NCBI RefSeq assembly: GCF_004342905.1
Contig: NZ_SMAN01000001.1
Location: 89,437 to 153,436 of the forward strand
Direction: 5' to 3'
Origin: Melghiribacillus thermohalophilus
GTDB lineage: Bacteria > Bacillota > Bacilli > Bacillales > Alkalibacillaceae
Length of the DNA: 64,000 nucleotides
The notes below the pieces were generated by a model. It was not told the DNA's origin and made no database searches. It saw nothing but the letters and a program-made list of their open reading frames with translations. The translations under genes and the position numbers were made by a program. Below, one piece after another: positions 31,505 to 41,050 of this stretch (position 1 is the stretch's first letter; every line of letters begins with the position of its first letter).

Positions 31505-32086
31505 CTACTCACCAGGATTGATAAAATTCTGTGTTAGTTCGGCTGCTTTTTCCGGGTCCATAGCTGCAAGAACGGCTCCTCGCTGTTCTGCTGGCAATTT
31601 TTCCAGAATGAGCAGGGCTGATTCATCAGTTAAATTTTCTATGATCTGTGCAGCCTGTTCTGCTTTAATTTGTGAAAAGGATTCTGTTACATTGCTAATC
31701 AGTTCATCTCTTTCCTGCTGTGATTGTTCGTTTTGTTCGAGCTGATTTTGCAATTGCTGAATTTGTTCATTTAACTCCTGAATTTCTTCATCTTTTGATT
31801 CAATGTCTAACTGAAGAGTTTCGATTTGTTCCTTTTGGTCTTCTATCGTTGCTAACAGGTTTGTATTTTCCTCTTGCAGAACTTCCTCATCATTGCCTAC
31901 AAAGTTCGAAACAACAGGAATTTTGCTGCCTATATGTTCAGAAATCTGAAAGACGTTATACCCTGCAATGGTTAAAACGATTAGGGCTAGAGTAATCGCA
32001 AATAACAGTGGAATGACAATTACAAAGAAAAACCATTGCAACTTCCCGCCTTCTTTTTTGTGTTTTTGAATTTGTTCGGATGACAT
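31505..32086 (-). CDS. ylxF: MotE-family flagellar protein YlxF
   Basis: Membrane protein encoded between fliJ and fliK in Bacillus. The 193-residue product has one N-terminal membrane helix (about residues 18-42), a long coiled coil rich in Glu and Gln (residues 70-125), and a C-terminal MgtE-N/MotE-like domain (AAQIIENLTDESALLILEKL). The ATG at 32086 has AGGTGA five bases upstream. The family is proposed to help stator or export assembly; its exact role is not settled. Confidence 0.85.
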   Translation of the reverse strand: MSSEQIQKHKKEGGKLQWFFFVIVIPLLFAITLALIVLTIAGYNVFQISEHIGSKIPVVSNFVGNDEEVLQEENTNLLATIEDQKEQIETLQLDIESKDEEIQELNEQIQQLQNQLEQNEQSQQERDELISNVTESFSQIKAEQAAQIIENLTDESALLILEKLPAEQRGAVLAAMDPEKAAELTQNFINPGE

Positions 32087-32091
32087 GGGCT

Positions 32092-32538
32092 TCACCTATT
32101 TCTCTTCTGGATAAACTGTAAAACAGATATATCATCCATGGTATTTTTTTCATTTTTTGCGATTTCTTCCTGAAACTTTTCTTTCTTATGATCCAGTACT
32201 TTTTCAAATTTCTTCATTTCAATATAAGCTTCATTCAGTACCAGGTGTTTTTGATCCATAACTTTCCTGGCCTTTTGTACATTGGACTGAATCCGGATAA
32301 TTTTGTTTTCCAGCTGTGTTATGTATTGGTGATAGCTGTTCATTTCCTGGACTGACATCGAACGTTTCATGTTCTGATTGAGCTGGTCTTCCAGGTCTTC
32401 CTTTTCTTTTAACAGATGGTACAGTTCGGTCGCTGCCGTTTCAAAATCATCCACCGCCTGCTTATATTCCCGATGGGCGTCGTCTTTTTCCTTCTCTCTG
32501 ACGTGAAGAATTTTCTCGAATACTTCCATTTGCGCCAT
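32092..32538 (-). CDS. fliJ: Flagellar export chaperone FliJ
   Basis: Cytoplasmic coiled-coil protein that acts with the FliI ATPase and FlhA. The 148-residue product is nearly all charged heptad-repeat helix, as in the family. The ATG at 32538 overlaps the fliI stop (TGATG), so translation is coupled. Sequence conservation is low; length, composition and position support the call. Confidence 0.92.
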   Translation of the reverse strand: MAQMEVFEKILHVREKEKDDAHREYKQAVDDFETAATELYHLLKEKEDLEDQLNQNMKRSMSVQEMNSYHQYITQLENKIIRIQSNVQKARKVMDQKHLVLNEAYIEMKKFEKVLDHKKEKFQEEIAKNEKNTMDDISVLQFIQKRNR

Positions 32539-33857
32539 CAATCATCACCCTGAAAGACGATATTTTTTAAATAAGCAAGTGTTTCTTCATGGGGAGAGTG
32601 CACTGATGTTCCCTGCTTTAAAAACTGAATAAGCTTCGGATAGTAATGAATGGCCTCATCGATTTCATGAGACGATCCCTTTTTATATGCTCCAATCTGG
32701 ATGAGCTCCTTATTTTCTTCATAAACAGCCAACAGGGAACGGAACCGTTCAGCAGCCTGCAGGTGATCAGCAGCTACGATATCATTCATCACTCTGCTGA
32801 TTGATTTTAGAATATTTATGGCCGGATACTGACCCTGCTCAGCAAGTTTCCGGTCCAGCACAAGGTGTCCATCAAGGATTCCCCGTACCGTGTCAGCGAT
32901 AGGCTCATTCAGATCATCCCCATCTACTAAAACGGTATAAAAGGCGGTAATCGAACCATTTTCATTCGTCCCGGTCCTTTCCAGCAACCTGGGCAAAGCA
33001 GCAAAAACGCTTGGCGTATAACCCTTTGTTGTAGGCGGCTCACCTGTAGCCAGTCCCACTTCCCGTTGAGCCATAGCAACCCTGGTTAAGGAATCCATTA
33101 AAAAATTGACATTATAGCCTAAATCCCTGAAGTATTCTGCAATGGCAGTGGCTGTATAGGCTCCCTTTATTCGCTTAAGAGCCGGCTGATCAGAAGTTGC
33201 AACAATGACAATCGATTTTTTTAATCCTTCTTCTCCTAAATCCTTTTCTATAAACTCACGAACCTCTCTTCCCCGTTCACCGATTAGGGCAATGACATTC
33301 ACATCTGCTTCACTATTGCGGGCAATCATGCCAAGCAGAGTACTTTTTCCGACACCGCTTCCGGCAAAAATTCCTAATCTTTGTCCCTTTCCGACGGTCA
33401 GTAAACCGTCAATTGCTCGAATACCTATAGATATAGGCTCGCGAATGGGGGGCCGTGAAAGGGGATTGGGCGGTTCCTGTTCAGTCGGATAAGACATTAA
33501 TCCTCTGGGAAGGTTTTTCTGATCAAGTGGTCTGCCCAGAGAGTCAAGAACTTTCCCTACCAGACTTCTGCCAACCTTAATTTCAAGTGATGTTCTTGTC
33601 CCTTCAACCAGACAGCCCGGGCCAATGTTTTTGGCTTCACCGTAGGGCATTAGCAGGACATTTTCTTGCTGAAAGCCTACCACCTCAGCCATTATCGGTT
33701 GAGCGTTTTTTTGGTTTGTGTATATATAGCACACATCACCGATACTAGTTTCGGGGCCCTTGGACTCGATGAGTAAACCAACCATACGAGTCACTTTCCC
33801 AAATCTTTTATACGGGTCAATCTTTTCAATCCATTGAAGAACTTCACTCGTTTTCAA
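32538..33857 (-). CDS. fliI: Flagellum-specific ATPase FliI
   Basis: Export ATPase related to the F1 beta subunit. The 439-residue protein has Walker A AGSGVGKS at about residues 165-172, the LIGERGREVREFIE segment, Walker B LMDSLTR and the SDQPALKR loop. The TTG at 33857 lies nine bases after GGAGG and gives MKTSEVLQWIEKID, matching B. subtilis; an upstream TTG at 33875 is less likely. Its start overlaps fliH by 14 bases. Confidence 0.97.
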   Translation of the reverse strand: MKTSEVLQWIEKIDPYKRFGKVTRMVGLLIESKGPETSIGDVCYIYTNQKNAQPIMAEVVGFQQENVLLMPYGEAKNIGPGCLVEGTRTSLEIKVGRSLVGKVLDSLGRPLDQKNLPRGLMSYPTEQEPPNPLSRPPIREPISIGIRAIDGLLTVGKGQRLGIFAGSGVGKSTLLGMIARNSEADVNVIALIGERGREVREFIEKDLGEEGLKKSIVIVATSDQPALKRIKGAYTATAIAEYFRDLGYNVNFLMDSLTRVAMAQREVGLATGEPPTTKGYTPSVFAALPRLLERTGTNENGSITAFYTVLVDGDDLNEPIADTVRGILDGHLVLDRKLAEQGQYPAINILKSISRVMNDIVAADHLQAAERFRSLLAVYEENKELIQIGAYKKGSSHEIDEAIHYYPKLIQFLKQGTSVHSPHEETLAYLKNIVFQGDD

Positions 33858-34638
33858 GGGATCTGGCCTCCTCAAACATCCTGAACAGCCTGGACTTCAA
33901 TTCCCTGAGCTGTGTATCGATACTGGCATCGATTTTTCCAAAAGGAGATTCAATCAAGCAGCTGTTTTCAGTGATGTCATGCTTGGGGTAGATGGATAAA
34001 TTTCCATTTCCATCTACAATCGTTTGCAGTTCCTGTTTAAATTCCATGACACTTTCATACTGGGAAGGATGAACATAAACATTGACCTGCGGCATCTGCT
34101 TTACTTCTTCAATGGCTGATTTTACGATATTGATAAAAAGTTCTGGTTGATCTGATAATTTCAAATGTATAATCTTTTCAGCTGCCTTCAAGGCAATATC
34201 GAGAATGTCCATTTCGCTATCAGATAGTTTATTTTCATATTCCTGCCTGGCAAGATCAATGATTGACCGGGTCTCATCAATTATTTGTTGATACTGGTGA
34301 TGAGCCCTGCTTTCTCCTTCTTCAAATCCCGCCTCGAATCCCTGTTTTTTTGCCTGCTCAATGAGCTGCTGCCTTTCCTGCTCCCATTGCTTTTTCTCCG
34401 ATTCTATTTGTTTTCGGGCCTGAACAATCATGTTCTCGATGTCGGCCTCTGTCTGTTTTAGCTTAGCTTCAGCCTGTTTATACAATTGTTCTGCTTCCTT
34501 TTTTAATGTAAGAATAGATTCCTTTGTTTGTTTCTGTTCTTCCTGGATATTTAACGTTTGATGCTGTCTGACGACTTCCCTCAGATTTATGGTCCTGGGT
34601 TCTGATAACGGGGATGCGGGTTTAAATACATTAGACAA
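33844..34638 (-). CDS. fliH: Flagellar export regulator FliH
   Basis: Binds and restrains FliI and tethers it to the C-ring. The 264-residue product has a long charged coiled coil in its N-terminal half (around residues 30-115), the EGESRAHHQYQQIIDETR region, and a C-terminal domain like the F1 peripheral stalk subunits (LDIALKAAEKIIHLKL). The likely TTG start at 34638 lies eight bases after GGAGGTGA and gives MSNVFKPASP; it is inside the end of fliG. Confidence 0.92.
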   Translation of the reverse strand: MSNVFKPASPLSEPRTINLREVVRQHQTLNIQEEQKQTKESILTLKKEAEQLYKQAEAKLKQTEADIENMIVQARKQIESEKKQWEQERQQLIEQAKKQGFEAGFEEGESRAHHQYQQIIDETRSIIDLARQEYENKLSDSEMDILDIALKAAEKIIHLKLSDQPELFINIVKSAIEEVKQMPQVNVYVHPSQYESVMEFKQELQTIVDGNGNLSIYPKHDITENSCLIESPFGKIDASIDTQLRELKSRLFRMFEEARSLENE

Positions 34639-35647
34639 TGATGTCGTCACCTCCCCCGCGTGCTACAACGATTTCTCCAATTTCTTCTAAACGGCGAATG
34701 GTTGCGACAATGCGTGTCTGTGCTTCTTCAACATCCCGTAGACGTACAGGGCCCATAAATTCCATTTCTTCTTTAAATGTTTCAGCCATTCGTTTAGACA
34801 TGTTTTTAAACAAGGTTTCCTTAACTTCTTCACTGGCAACTTTAAGAGACAACATAAGGTCTTCGTTCTCCACCTCGCGGATCACGCGCTGAATCGAGCG
34901 GTTATCAAGGGTGACAATATCTTCGAAGACAAACATTCTTTTCTTAATCTCCTCTGCCAGTTCAGGGTCTTGTGTTTCCAGTTCATCGAGAATGGTTCTT
35001 TCTGTAGTTCGGTCTACACCATTTAATACTTCAACAATGGCTTCTATGCCCCCGGTCTGCGTATAGTCTTCGGTAAAGGTTGTGGATAATTTTTTTTCAA
35101 GGATTTGTTCCACTTCATTAATGACTTCAGGTGAAGTAGAATCCATCAATGCAATCCGCTTCGCAATATCAGCCTGTATTTCCGGAGGCAGTTCAGACAA
35201 AATCTGGGCGGACTGTTCCGGATCTAAATAAGATAAAACCAGAGCAATGGTCTGCGGGTGCTCATTTTGAATAAAGTTTAAAATCTGTGCAGGGCTTGCT
35301 TTTCGGGCAAAATCAAAAGGCCTGACCTGCAAGGAAGAAGTTAAACGGGTAAGGATTTTTGTCGCCTTCTCTTCTCCCATTGCTTTTTCAAGCACGGTTT
35401 TTGCATATCCAATTCCGCCCTGTGAAATATAATCCTGGGCCATTGCAATCTGGCGGAATTCCTCCATAATATCTTCCTTTTGACTGGAATCCACCTTTTT
35501 TACCGAAGAAATTTCAAGGGTTAACTGTTCAATTTCTTCTTCTGTTAAGTGCTTATAGACCTGTGCAGAAACATCAGGTCCGAGTGAGATTAACAGAATG
35601 GCTGCCTTTTGTTTCCCGGTTAATTGTGTTTTTACTGCTCTAGCCAT
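34631..35647 (-). CDS. fliG: Flagellar motor switch protein FliG
   Basis: Torque-generating rotor protein. The 338-residue product has N, middle and C domains in the usual order, with GKQKAAILLISLGPDVSAQV at the start, EHPQTIALVLSYLDPEQSA in the middle domain, and the C-terminal charged helix region containing DNRSIQRVIREVENEDLMLS that meets the stator. The ATG has AAGGGGGG. It lies between fliF and fliH and overlaps the latter. Confidence 0.97.
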   Translation of the reverse strand: MARAVKTQLTGKQKAAILLISLGPDVSAQVYKHLTEEEIEQLTLEISSVKKVDSSQKEDIMEEFRQIAMAQDYISQGGIGYAKTVLEKAMGEEKATKILTRLTSSLQVRPFDFARKASPAQILNFIQNEHPQTIALVLSYLDPEQSAQILSELPPEIQADIAKRIALMDSTSPEVINEVEQILEKKLSTTFTEDYTQTGGIEAIVEVLNGVDRTTERTILDELETQDPELAEEIKKRMFVFEDIVTLDNRSIQRVIREVENEDLMLSLKVASEEVKETLFKNMSKRMAETFKEEMEFMGPVRLRDVEEAQTRIVATIRRLEEIGEIVVARGGGDDIIV

Positions 35648-35658
35648 TCTATCCCCCC

Positions 35659-37257
35659 TTAGTCTTCAGCCATCCAGCTGCGGAGTAGTTTTGCAAATTC
35701 TTCTGGTTTTTCTCTAGCCATTCTCTCCAGTTGCTTTCTTCTCATGGCCGCTTCATTTTCTTCTGTTTCATCGTCTAATAAAGGTATGTCAACCGTGCTG
35801 ATTTCTTCAGTCTCCTCTAAGGTATCTTCTGCCTGGTTTCTTCGGTTTCTAAGCAGCAGAACAATTAATAGAATCACTGCAAGAAGCAGGATTCCTCCGG
35901 CAATGTATGCCCAGGTTGGGATGCCTGAAACAGGAGACTGCTGCAGACCAGGTTTTCCTTGAAACTCCTGAAAGACAATGGAAACCTTTTCTTCCGGGTT
36001 AACTGTTTCATAATCTTTTGAAATGGACGTTTGCACAATCGAATTTAAAATAGACGAAATACTCTCCCTGACTGTTTCCTGTTCCTGCGCTGTTAAATAT
36101 TCGATCTCTCCATTTGCGCCGGGCTTCGTATTATCCACAGCGACCTGAATGCCAAGGTCCCGGATTTTGTAAGGACTTTCAACGATATTTTTCCGGACCC
36201 GATTAAATTCGTTATTGATCGTTTCTTTCATCATTTCATACTCGGATTCACCAGTGCCGTCATCCGCAGGGTAATTCGGCACCTCTTCATCTCCAGTACC
36301 GACAGGAGCAAAGGACTGGGCATTATACCCCTGGTATGTCTCTGTAATTCGCTCGACACTGACAGGTAAACCTTCCATATTTTCTGTATCAATCGGAGAA
36401 ACCAGTTCTTCCGTTCTGTTTTCCTGAGTAAAATCCACATCAGCGGTTACGGAAACAACCACTTTATCGTTTCCAATCATTGTTCCCAAAAGACGCTGAA
36501 CTTCTCTCTGAATCTCCCGCTCAATGTCATTTTTGATTTCGCGCTGATTCGAATATGTATTCCCGACAATAAAATTATCTGAATTTTCTAGATCAAAATA
36601 CTCAAAATTCTGATTCATGATGACGATATTATCAGTAGGAAGGTTTGGAACAGATTTTGATACAAGCTGATACAGAGCTCGAATCTGTTCAGGGCGGAAC
36701 TGATACCCGTAATCTGTATGTATAACAATGGAAGCAGATGCTTCTCCTGTCTGTTCACCTATGAATATTGGATCCTGCGGTTTGTTGATCATTACATTTG
36801 CATCATTTATCCCATCAATGCTTTTCATGAGATTTGCCAGTTCAGTCTGTAATGCATCCAGTTCAATAATTTCCCTTTCTTCATCGGTCATTCCCCAGGA
36901 TACATTTTGACTAAAAAACGAGTAATCTATGTTTCCGCTGTTCGGCAAGCCCTGGGCGGCTAATTCAACCAGCAGTTGATCAGCGTTCTGTTCAGGTACT
37001 AAGATCGTCGTGCCTCCATTTGAAAGGTCGTATTGTATTCCTCTCGAATTCAGCTCTTCCGTCAGTTGCCCCGCTTCTTTCGGGGTGAGGTTTTCATAGA
37101 GAGGAACCATTTCTGGTTTTGCCGCAAACAAACTGATCAAGACAATGAGCAGTATAGCTCCAGCAGTACCGCCGGCAATCAGGGATTTTTGAGCGAGTGT
37201 TCGTCCTTTCCAAAATTCAGTTGTTTTTTGCATATATGCCTTGATTTTTCCGTTCAT
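35659..37257 (-). CDS. fliF: Flagellar MS-ring protein FliF
   Basis: Forms the membrane MS ring on which the basal body is built. The 532-residue protein has two membrane helices (about residues 25-45 and near 445-465), ring-building motifs between them (VPLYENLTPKEAGQLTEEL), and a C-terminal cytoplasmic tail (AMRRKQLERMAREKPEEFAKLLRSWM) that binds FliG. The ATG at 37257 has GGGGG five bases upstream; the earlier in-frame start at 37311 would add 18 unrelated residues. Confidence 0.96.
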   Translation of the reverse strand: MNGKIKAYMQKTTEFWKGRTLAQKSLIAGGTAGAILLIVLISLFAAKPEMVPLYENLTPKEAGQLTEELNSRGIQYDLSNGGTTILVPEQNADQLLVELAAQGLPNSGNIDYSFFSQNVSWGMTDEEREIIELDALQTELANLMKSIDGINDANVMINKPQDPIFIGEQTGEASASIVIHTDYGYQFRPEQIRALYQLVSKSVPNLPTDNIVIMNQNFEYFDLENSDNFIVGNTYSNQREIKNDIEREIQREVQRLLGTMIGNDKVVVSVTADVDFTQENRTEELVSPIDTENMEGLPVSVERITETYQGYNAQSFAPVGTGDEEVPNYPADDGTGESEYEMMKETINNEFNRVRKNIVESPYKIRDLGIQVAVDNTKPGANGEIEYLTAQEQETVRESISSILNSIVQTSISKDYETVNPEEKVSIVFQEFQGKPGLQQSPVSGIPTWAYIAGGILLLAVILLIVLLLRNRRNQAEDTLEETEEISTVDIPLLDDETEENEAAMRRKQLERMAREKPEEFAKLLRSWMAED

Positions 37258-37323
37258 AGTAGCCCCCGTCTTTTCTTTAATGATTTGAACATGGTTAAGG
37301 ATGCCACCCATCGAATCATTCTA

Positions 37324-37623
37324 TTAAATTTGCATTCTCATAATTTCCTTATACGCTTCTATAGCTTTGTTTTGAATTTCTACTGTGGTCTGTAATGTAA
37401 TACTTGCTTTTTGTGCTGCTATCATAACATCGTGAAGATTATCGATTTTTCCCTGAGCCAGTGCAACCGTTTTCTGATCAGATTCCTGCTGAGCGTCATT
37501 CACCCGTTCAAGCGCCTCTTTTAGTTGACTGGCAAAGGATTGCTGTGCTTCATGGGGTGTAACCTTTGACGGCTGATTCAGCAAAGAACGATGATCTAAA
37601 AAAGCATGACTGATTTTTTCCAT
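37324..37623 (-). CDS. fliE: Flagellar hook-basal body protein FliE
   Basis: Rod-MS-ring junction protein. The 99-residue product has the family C-terminus LHDVMIAAQKASITLQTTVEIQNKAIEAY (residues about 63-92). The ATG at 37623 has AGGAGGTG six bases upstream. It lies between flgC and fliF in the standard order. Confidence 0.96.
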   Translation of the reverse strand: MEKISHAFLDHRSLLNQPSKVTPHEAQQSFASQLKEALERVNDAQQESDQKTVALAQGKIDNLHDVMIAAQKASITLQTTVEIQNKAIEAYKEIMRMQI

Positions 37624-37635
37624 CAACTACACCTC

Positions 37636-38091
37636 CTATTTACCGATTTCCAGTGCTTTTAAGAGCATACTTTTTGAAGCGTTGAGCGAGGTTACGTTTG
37701 CTTCATATGACCTGGTGGCACTCATTAAATCTACCATCTCCCTTAAAGGGTCTACATTTGGCATCCGCACGTATCCGTTTGGATCCGCATCCGGATGATC
37801 CGGATGATACACGAGCTTAAAGGGTGACTGATCTTCTGTAATGTTGGTTACACGGACGCCTTCACCGGGAGTAGAACTTTTATTTATAGCCTTTTGAAAA
37901 ATGTTTTGAAACGGTTCGCCCTTGGGCTGGAACACGACCATTTTTCTTCTGTAAGGCTCCCATTCTCCATTTTCATTCATTCTGGCTCTGGTCGTTTCTG
38001 CGTTAGCGAGATTGGAAGAAACCACATCCATCCTTAAGCGCTGAGCCGTAAGAGCACTCCCGCTTACATTGATTGAATCAAAAACCCCCAT
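37636..38091 (-). CDS. flgC: Flagellar proximal rod protein FlgC
   Basis: Rod protein. The 151-residue product has the N-terminal rod signature MDVVSSNLANAETTRARMN, the middle segment YVRMPNVDPLREMVDLMSATRSYEAN and a C-terminal helix (SKSMLLKALEIGK). It follows flgB after two bases. Confidence 0.97.
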   Translation of the reverse strand: MGVFDSINVSGSALTAQRLRMDVVSSNLANAETTRARMNENGEWEPYRRKMVVFQPKGEPFQNIFQKAINKSSTPGEGVRVTNITEDQSPFKLVYHPDHPDADPNGYVRMPNVDPLREMVDLMSATRSYEANVTSLNASKSMLLKALEIGK

Positions 38092-38093
38092 CC

Positions 38094-38495
38094 CTATTTC
38101 CCTCCTCTAATAACGGTTTGCAGACTTCCGAACTTTCCGTTTAATCTGTCTACTAATGCCTGATAGTAAATCTGGTTTTTTGCAAGATCTACCATTTCTT
38201 TGTCAATATCAACATTATTGCCGTTATGATTATAGTTCGTGTTCGATCGAGTAATAATCGAATATGGAGACTGAGAAGATGTAGATGAAAAAGGTATATG
38301 TTTCGGATGAGTTCGTTTTGCTTCAAAGGCAGGCGACTGAAGTGTCTCGTGAAAAATATCCTTGAATACGACATCCTTCGCCTTATAATTTGGTGTATCG
38401 GTATTGGCAATATTGTTCGATATCGTTTTATTTTTTAATGCAGAATAATCCAGATAATTCTCAAGCGTATGTATGGTTTCACCAAATAACGACAT
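38094..38495 (-). CDS. flgB: Flagellar proximal rod protein FlgB
   Basis: First gene of the fla/che cluster. The 133-residue product has the rod signature NNIANTDTPNYKAKDVVFKD and ends with the helix MVDLAKNQIYYQALVDRLNGKF. The ATG at 38495 has GGGAGGGAG six bases upstream; the open frame extends upstream but without homologous sequence or site. A leader of about 145 bases separates it from a sigma-D-like promoter. Confidence 0.96.
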   Translation of the reverse strand: MSLFGETIHTLENYLDYSALKNKTISNNIANTDTPNYKAKDVVFKDIFHETLQSPAFEAKRTHPKHIPFSSTSSQSPYSIITRSNTNYNHNGNNVDIDKEMVDLAKNQIYYQALVDRLNGKFGSLQTVIRGGK

Positions 38496-38645
38496 GTTTC
38501 TCCCTCCCGACACAATTCTCCTATGACATTTTTCATATGTATAAACCCATTTTAAAAAAAACATTTGGGACTGTCTATGCGAAATATTCCCTAAAAATAC
38601 AACCTTCAACAAAAAATACCATAACTTTAGTACCTAATTATGGAA

Positions 38646-38671
38646 TTATCGGATGATTCAGGTGAAGTTTG
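38646..38671 (-). promoter_or_regulatory. Sigma-D-like promoter of the fla/che operon
   Basis: The minus strand reads CAAA (38668-38671), a 14-base spacer, then TCCGATAA (38646-38653). This is close to the sigma-D consensus TAAA-N15-GCCGATAT. It would make operon transcription partly autoregulated through sigD at its 3' end, as known in B. subtilis. The spacer is one base short, so the call is moderate. Confidence 0.5.
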
Positions 38672-38778
38672 TCGATTTATCTTTATTATTACATATAATA
38701 AAATATTTGAAAATATTGATAGCTCTTTTTTTTGAAAAAAATGGGGGCTGAATCGAATTTCTGGCATATGAAGAAAAT

Positions 38779-38814
38779 GGCTCCTGCAGAAAAACTGCAG
38801 GAGCCACTTTTTCA
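38779..38814 (-). terminator. Terminator after codY
   Basis: An 11-bp perfect stem (GGCTCCTGCAG with CTGCAGGAGCC, positions 38779-38789 and 38795-38805) with a 5-base loop is followed by T-rich sequence on both strands. It lies 29 bases past the codY stop and isolates the xerC-hslVU-codY operon from flgB. Confidence 0.85.
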
Positions 38815-38833
38815 GTCTCTTCAAACCCATTAA

Positions 38834-39610
38834 TTAATTGGTTTTTAATTTTTGCAGTTCAACAAGGAACTTATCATTTAATACTTTAATGTATGTCCCT
38901 TTCATACCAAGGGATCGCGATTCAATTACGCCGGCACTTTCCAGCTTTCTCAGTGCATTAACGATAACGGATCGGGTAATTCCCACCCGATCTGCAATTT
39001 TGCTGGCAACCAGCAGACCTTCATCGCCTTCTAGCTCTTCAAAAATATGTTCGATTGCTTCTAATTCGCTGTATGACAGAGAACTGATAGCCATCTGTAC
39101 GACAGCTTTGCTTCTAGCTTCCTCTTCAATTTCTTCGGTTTTTTCGTGAAGGATCTCCATCCCGACAACGGTCGCACCATATTCTGCAAGAAGCAGATCA
39201 TCATCGTTAAAACTGTCCTTCAAACGGCTTAAAATGAGGGTGCCCAGCCGTTCGCCACCTCCGATGATTGGAACAATCGTCGTTAATCCATTTTTAAATA
39301 AATCTCGATTTTCTACAGGAAAAGCCGTATATTCGCTATCTATATCCAGATTTGGCGTAGTTTCCTTGATGTTGAAAAGGCTCTGGGTGTATTCTTCGGG
39401 GAATTGCCGCTCCTCAAGCATGCGTTTCATTCGCTCATTTTCAATTTCCTGCTTGATGGCAAATCCAAGCAACTTTCCACGGCGGCTCAAAATAAAAATA
39501 TTGGCACTTATGACATCCCGCAGTGTAGCTGACATGTCATTGAAATCAACAGACTTGCTTGTTTTTTGCAGCATAGCATTGATTGTTCTTGCGCGTTCTA
39601 ATAATTTCAT
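38834..39610 (-). CDS. codY: GTP- and branched-chain-amino-acid-sensing repressor CodY
   Basis: Global regulator of nutrient adaptation; it binds isoleucine/valine and GTP and represses starvation genes, including motility in B. subtilis. The 258-residue protein has an N-terminal GAF domain ([33 protein letters not shown]) and a C-terminal winged helix ([20 protein letters not shown]). It is the last gene of the xerC-hslV-hslU-codY cluster and is followed by a strong terminator. Confidence 0.98.
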   Translation of the reverse strand: MKLLERARTINAMLQKTSKSVDFNDMSATLRDVISANIFILSRRGKLLGFAIKQEIENERMKRMLEERQFPEEYTQSLFNIKETTPNLDIDSEYTAFPVENRDLFKNGLTTIVPIIGGGERLGTLILSRLKDSFNDDDLLLAEYGATVVGMEILHEKTEEIEEEARSKAVVQMAISSLSYSELEAIEHIFEELEGDEGLLVASKIADRVGITRSVIVNALRKLESAGVIESRSLGMKGTYIKVLNDKFLVELQKLKTN

Positions 39611-39636
39611 TCTTTTTTCCTCCTAACTCAATCGTT

Positions 39637-41028
39637 CTAAAGAATATATTGGGATAAATCTTTATTTTTGGCGATGGATGAAAGTTTTTCATCCACGTAT
39701 TCTCTGGTGATTTTTACTTCTTTCATATTAATGTCCGGTGCTTCAAAGGATAGGTCCTCTAACAGTTTCTCCATAATGGTGTGAAGCCTTCTTGCACCGA
39801 TATTGTCTGTCTCCTGATTCACCTCAAATGCTATTTCGGCAATCCTATGAACAGCATCGTCAGAAAATTCAAGATTTATACCTTCCGTTTCCATTAACGC
39901 CGTGTATTGCTTTAAAATAGCATTGGATGGTTCCTTTAAAATACGGGTAAAATCTTCAACAGAAAGTTTTTCGAGTTCTACTCTGATTGGGAAACGGCCC
40001 TGAAGTTCAGGAATTAATTCTGATGGTTTAGCCATATGAAAGGCACCAGCTGCAATAAATAGAATATGGTCGGTTTTCACCGCTCCATACTTCGTCATCA
40101 CAGTGGACCCTTCTACGATCGGTAAAATATCGCGCTGGACCCCTTCTCGGGATACATTGGCTTGATGGTCACTTTTGCCCGCAATCTTATCGATTTCATC
40201 GATAAAAATAATTCCTGCCTGTTCGGCTTTTTCGATCGCTTCCTGAGTCACCTCATCCATGTCAATTAATTTTTGTGCTTCTTCATGGGTCAGCACTTTC
40301 CTGGCCTCTTTTACAGGAAGCCTTCGTTTCTTTCTGTTTTTTGGCATGAATTGTCCCATGACATCCTGCATATTCATCCCAAATTGTTCCATTCCAGAAC
40401 CCTGAAGCATATCAAACATGGATGGCTGTTTTTCTTCTATCTCAATGGTGACCATATGGTCTTCCAGTTCACCAAGGGCCAGCTGATGCTCGATTCGCTT
40501 TCGCTTGCTGATGATTTCTTCATGATCCTCGGCTTCCCTGGTCTCCTGGCTAGGTTGCTGATTAGAAAAAAACATTTCAAAGGGATTTTTAAAAGTCTGT
40601 TCCTTTTTTTTGCCGGGAACTAACAGCTCCACCAGGCGTTTATTTGCTAACTCTTCTGCCCGGTTTCTCACCTGTTTCATTTTTTCCTCTTTTACAATGC
40701 GGACAGAAGTTTCAACCAGATCCCTGACCATGGACTCTACATCACGTCCGACATAACCTACCTCAGTAAATTTTGTGGCTTCTACTTTGATAAAAGGAGC
40801 ACCGACCAATCTGGCCAGACGTCTGGCTATTTCGGTTTTGCCCACACCCGTCGGGCCAATCATTAAAATATTTTTAGGGACGATTTCTTCTCGCAGCTTC
40901 TCATCCATCTTCATCCGGCGATATCGGTTTCTAAGGGCAACAGCCACAGCCCGTTTCGCATCCTTCTGGCCGATAATATATTGATCCAATTTTTCTACAA
41001 TTTGTCTCGGAGTGAGGTTTAACCCCAT
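39637..41028 (-). CDS. hslU: HslUV (ClpYQ) unfoldase subunit HslU
   Basis: AAA+ ATPase that unfolds substrates for the HslV peptidase. The 463-residue protein has Walker [10 protein letters not shown] near residue 57-65, the [16 protein letters not shown] pore-loop segment, a long I domain, Walker [12 protein letters not shown] and the sensor regions at the C-terminus. The ATG at 41028 has AAGGAGG 11 bases upstream and gives the family N-terminus ([17 protein letters not shown]). Confidence 0.97.
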   Translation of the reverse strand: MGLNLTPRQIVEKLDQYIIGQKDAKRAVAVALRNRYRRMKMDEKLREEIVPKNILMIGPTGVGKTEIARRLARLVGAPFIKVEATKFTEVGYVGRDVESMVRDLVETSVRIVKEEKMKQVRNRAEELANKRLVELLVPGKKKEQTFKNPFEMFFSNQQPSQETREAEDHEEIISKRKRIEHQLALGELEDHMVTIEIEEKQPSMFDMLQGSGMEQFGMNMQDVMGQFMPKNRKKRRLPVKEARKVLTHEEAQKLIDMDEVTQEAIEKAEQAGIIFIDEIDKIAGKSDHQANVSREGVQRDILPIVEGSTVMTKYGAVKTDHILFIAAGAFHMAKPSELIPELQGRFPIRVELEKLSVEDFTRILKEPSNAILKQYTALMETEGINLEFSDDAVHRIAEIAFEVNQETDNIGARRLHTIMEKLLEDLSFEAPDINMKEVKITREYVDEKLSSIAKNKDLSQYIL

Positions 41029-41050
41029 TTCTGTACCAACCTCCTTTTGA

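Larger units (their letters stand above)
38496..38833. other. Intergenic region between codY and flgB
   Basis: This 338-base stretch has no credible gene. It holds the codY terminator (38779-38814), an AT-rich segment, the sigma-D-like promoter (38646-38671) and the flgB leader. A weaker sigma-A-like pair, TTGAAG with a 17-base spacer and TATTTC, also lies in the leader on the minus strand. In B. subtilis the operon is driven by a sigma-A and a sigma-D promoter here, so both may exist. Confidence 0.6.

Noticed and set aside
38682-38760. Very AT-rich segment upstream of flgB considered as an origin or foreign insert
   Set aside because: No DnaA-box cluster or terminal repeats; AT-rich upstream promoter regions are normal in this group.
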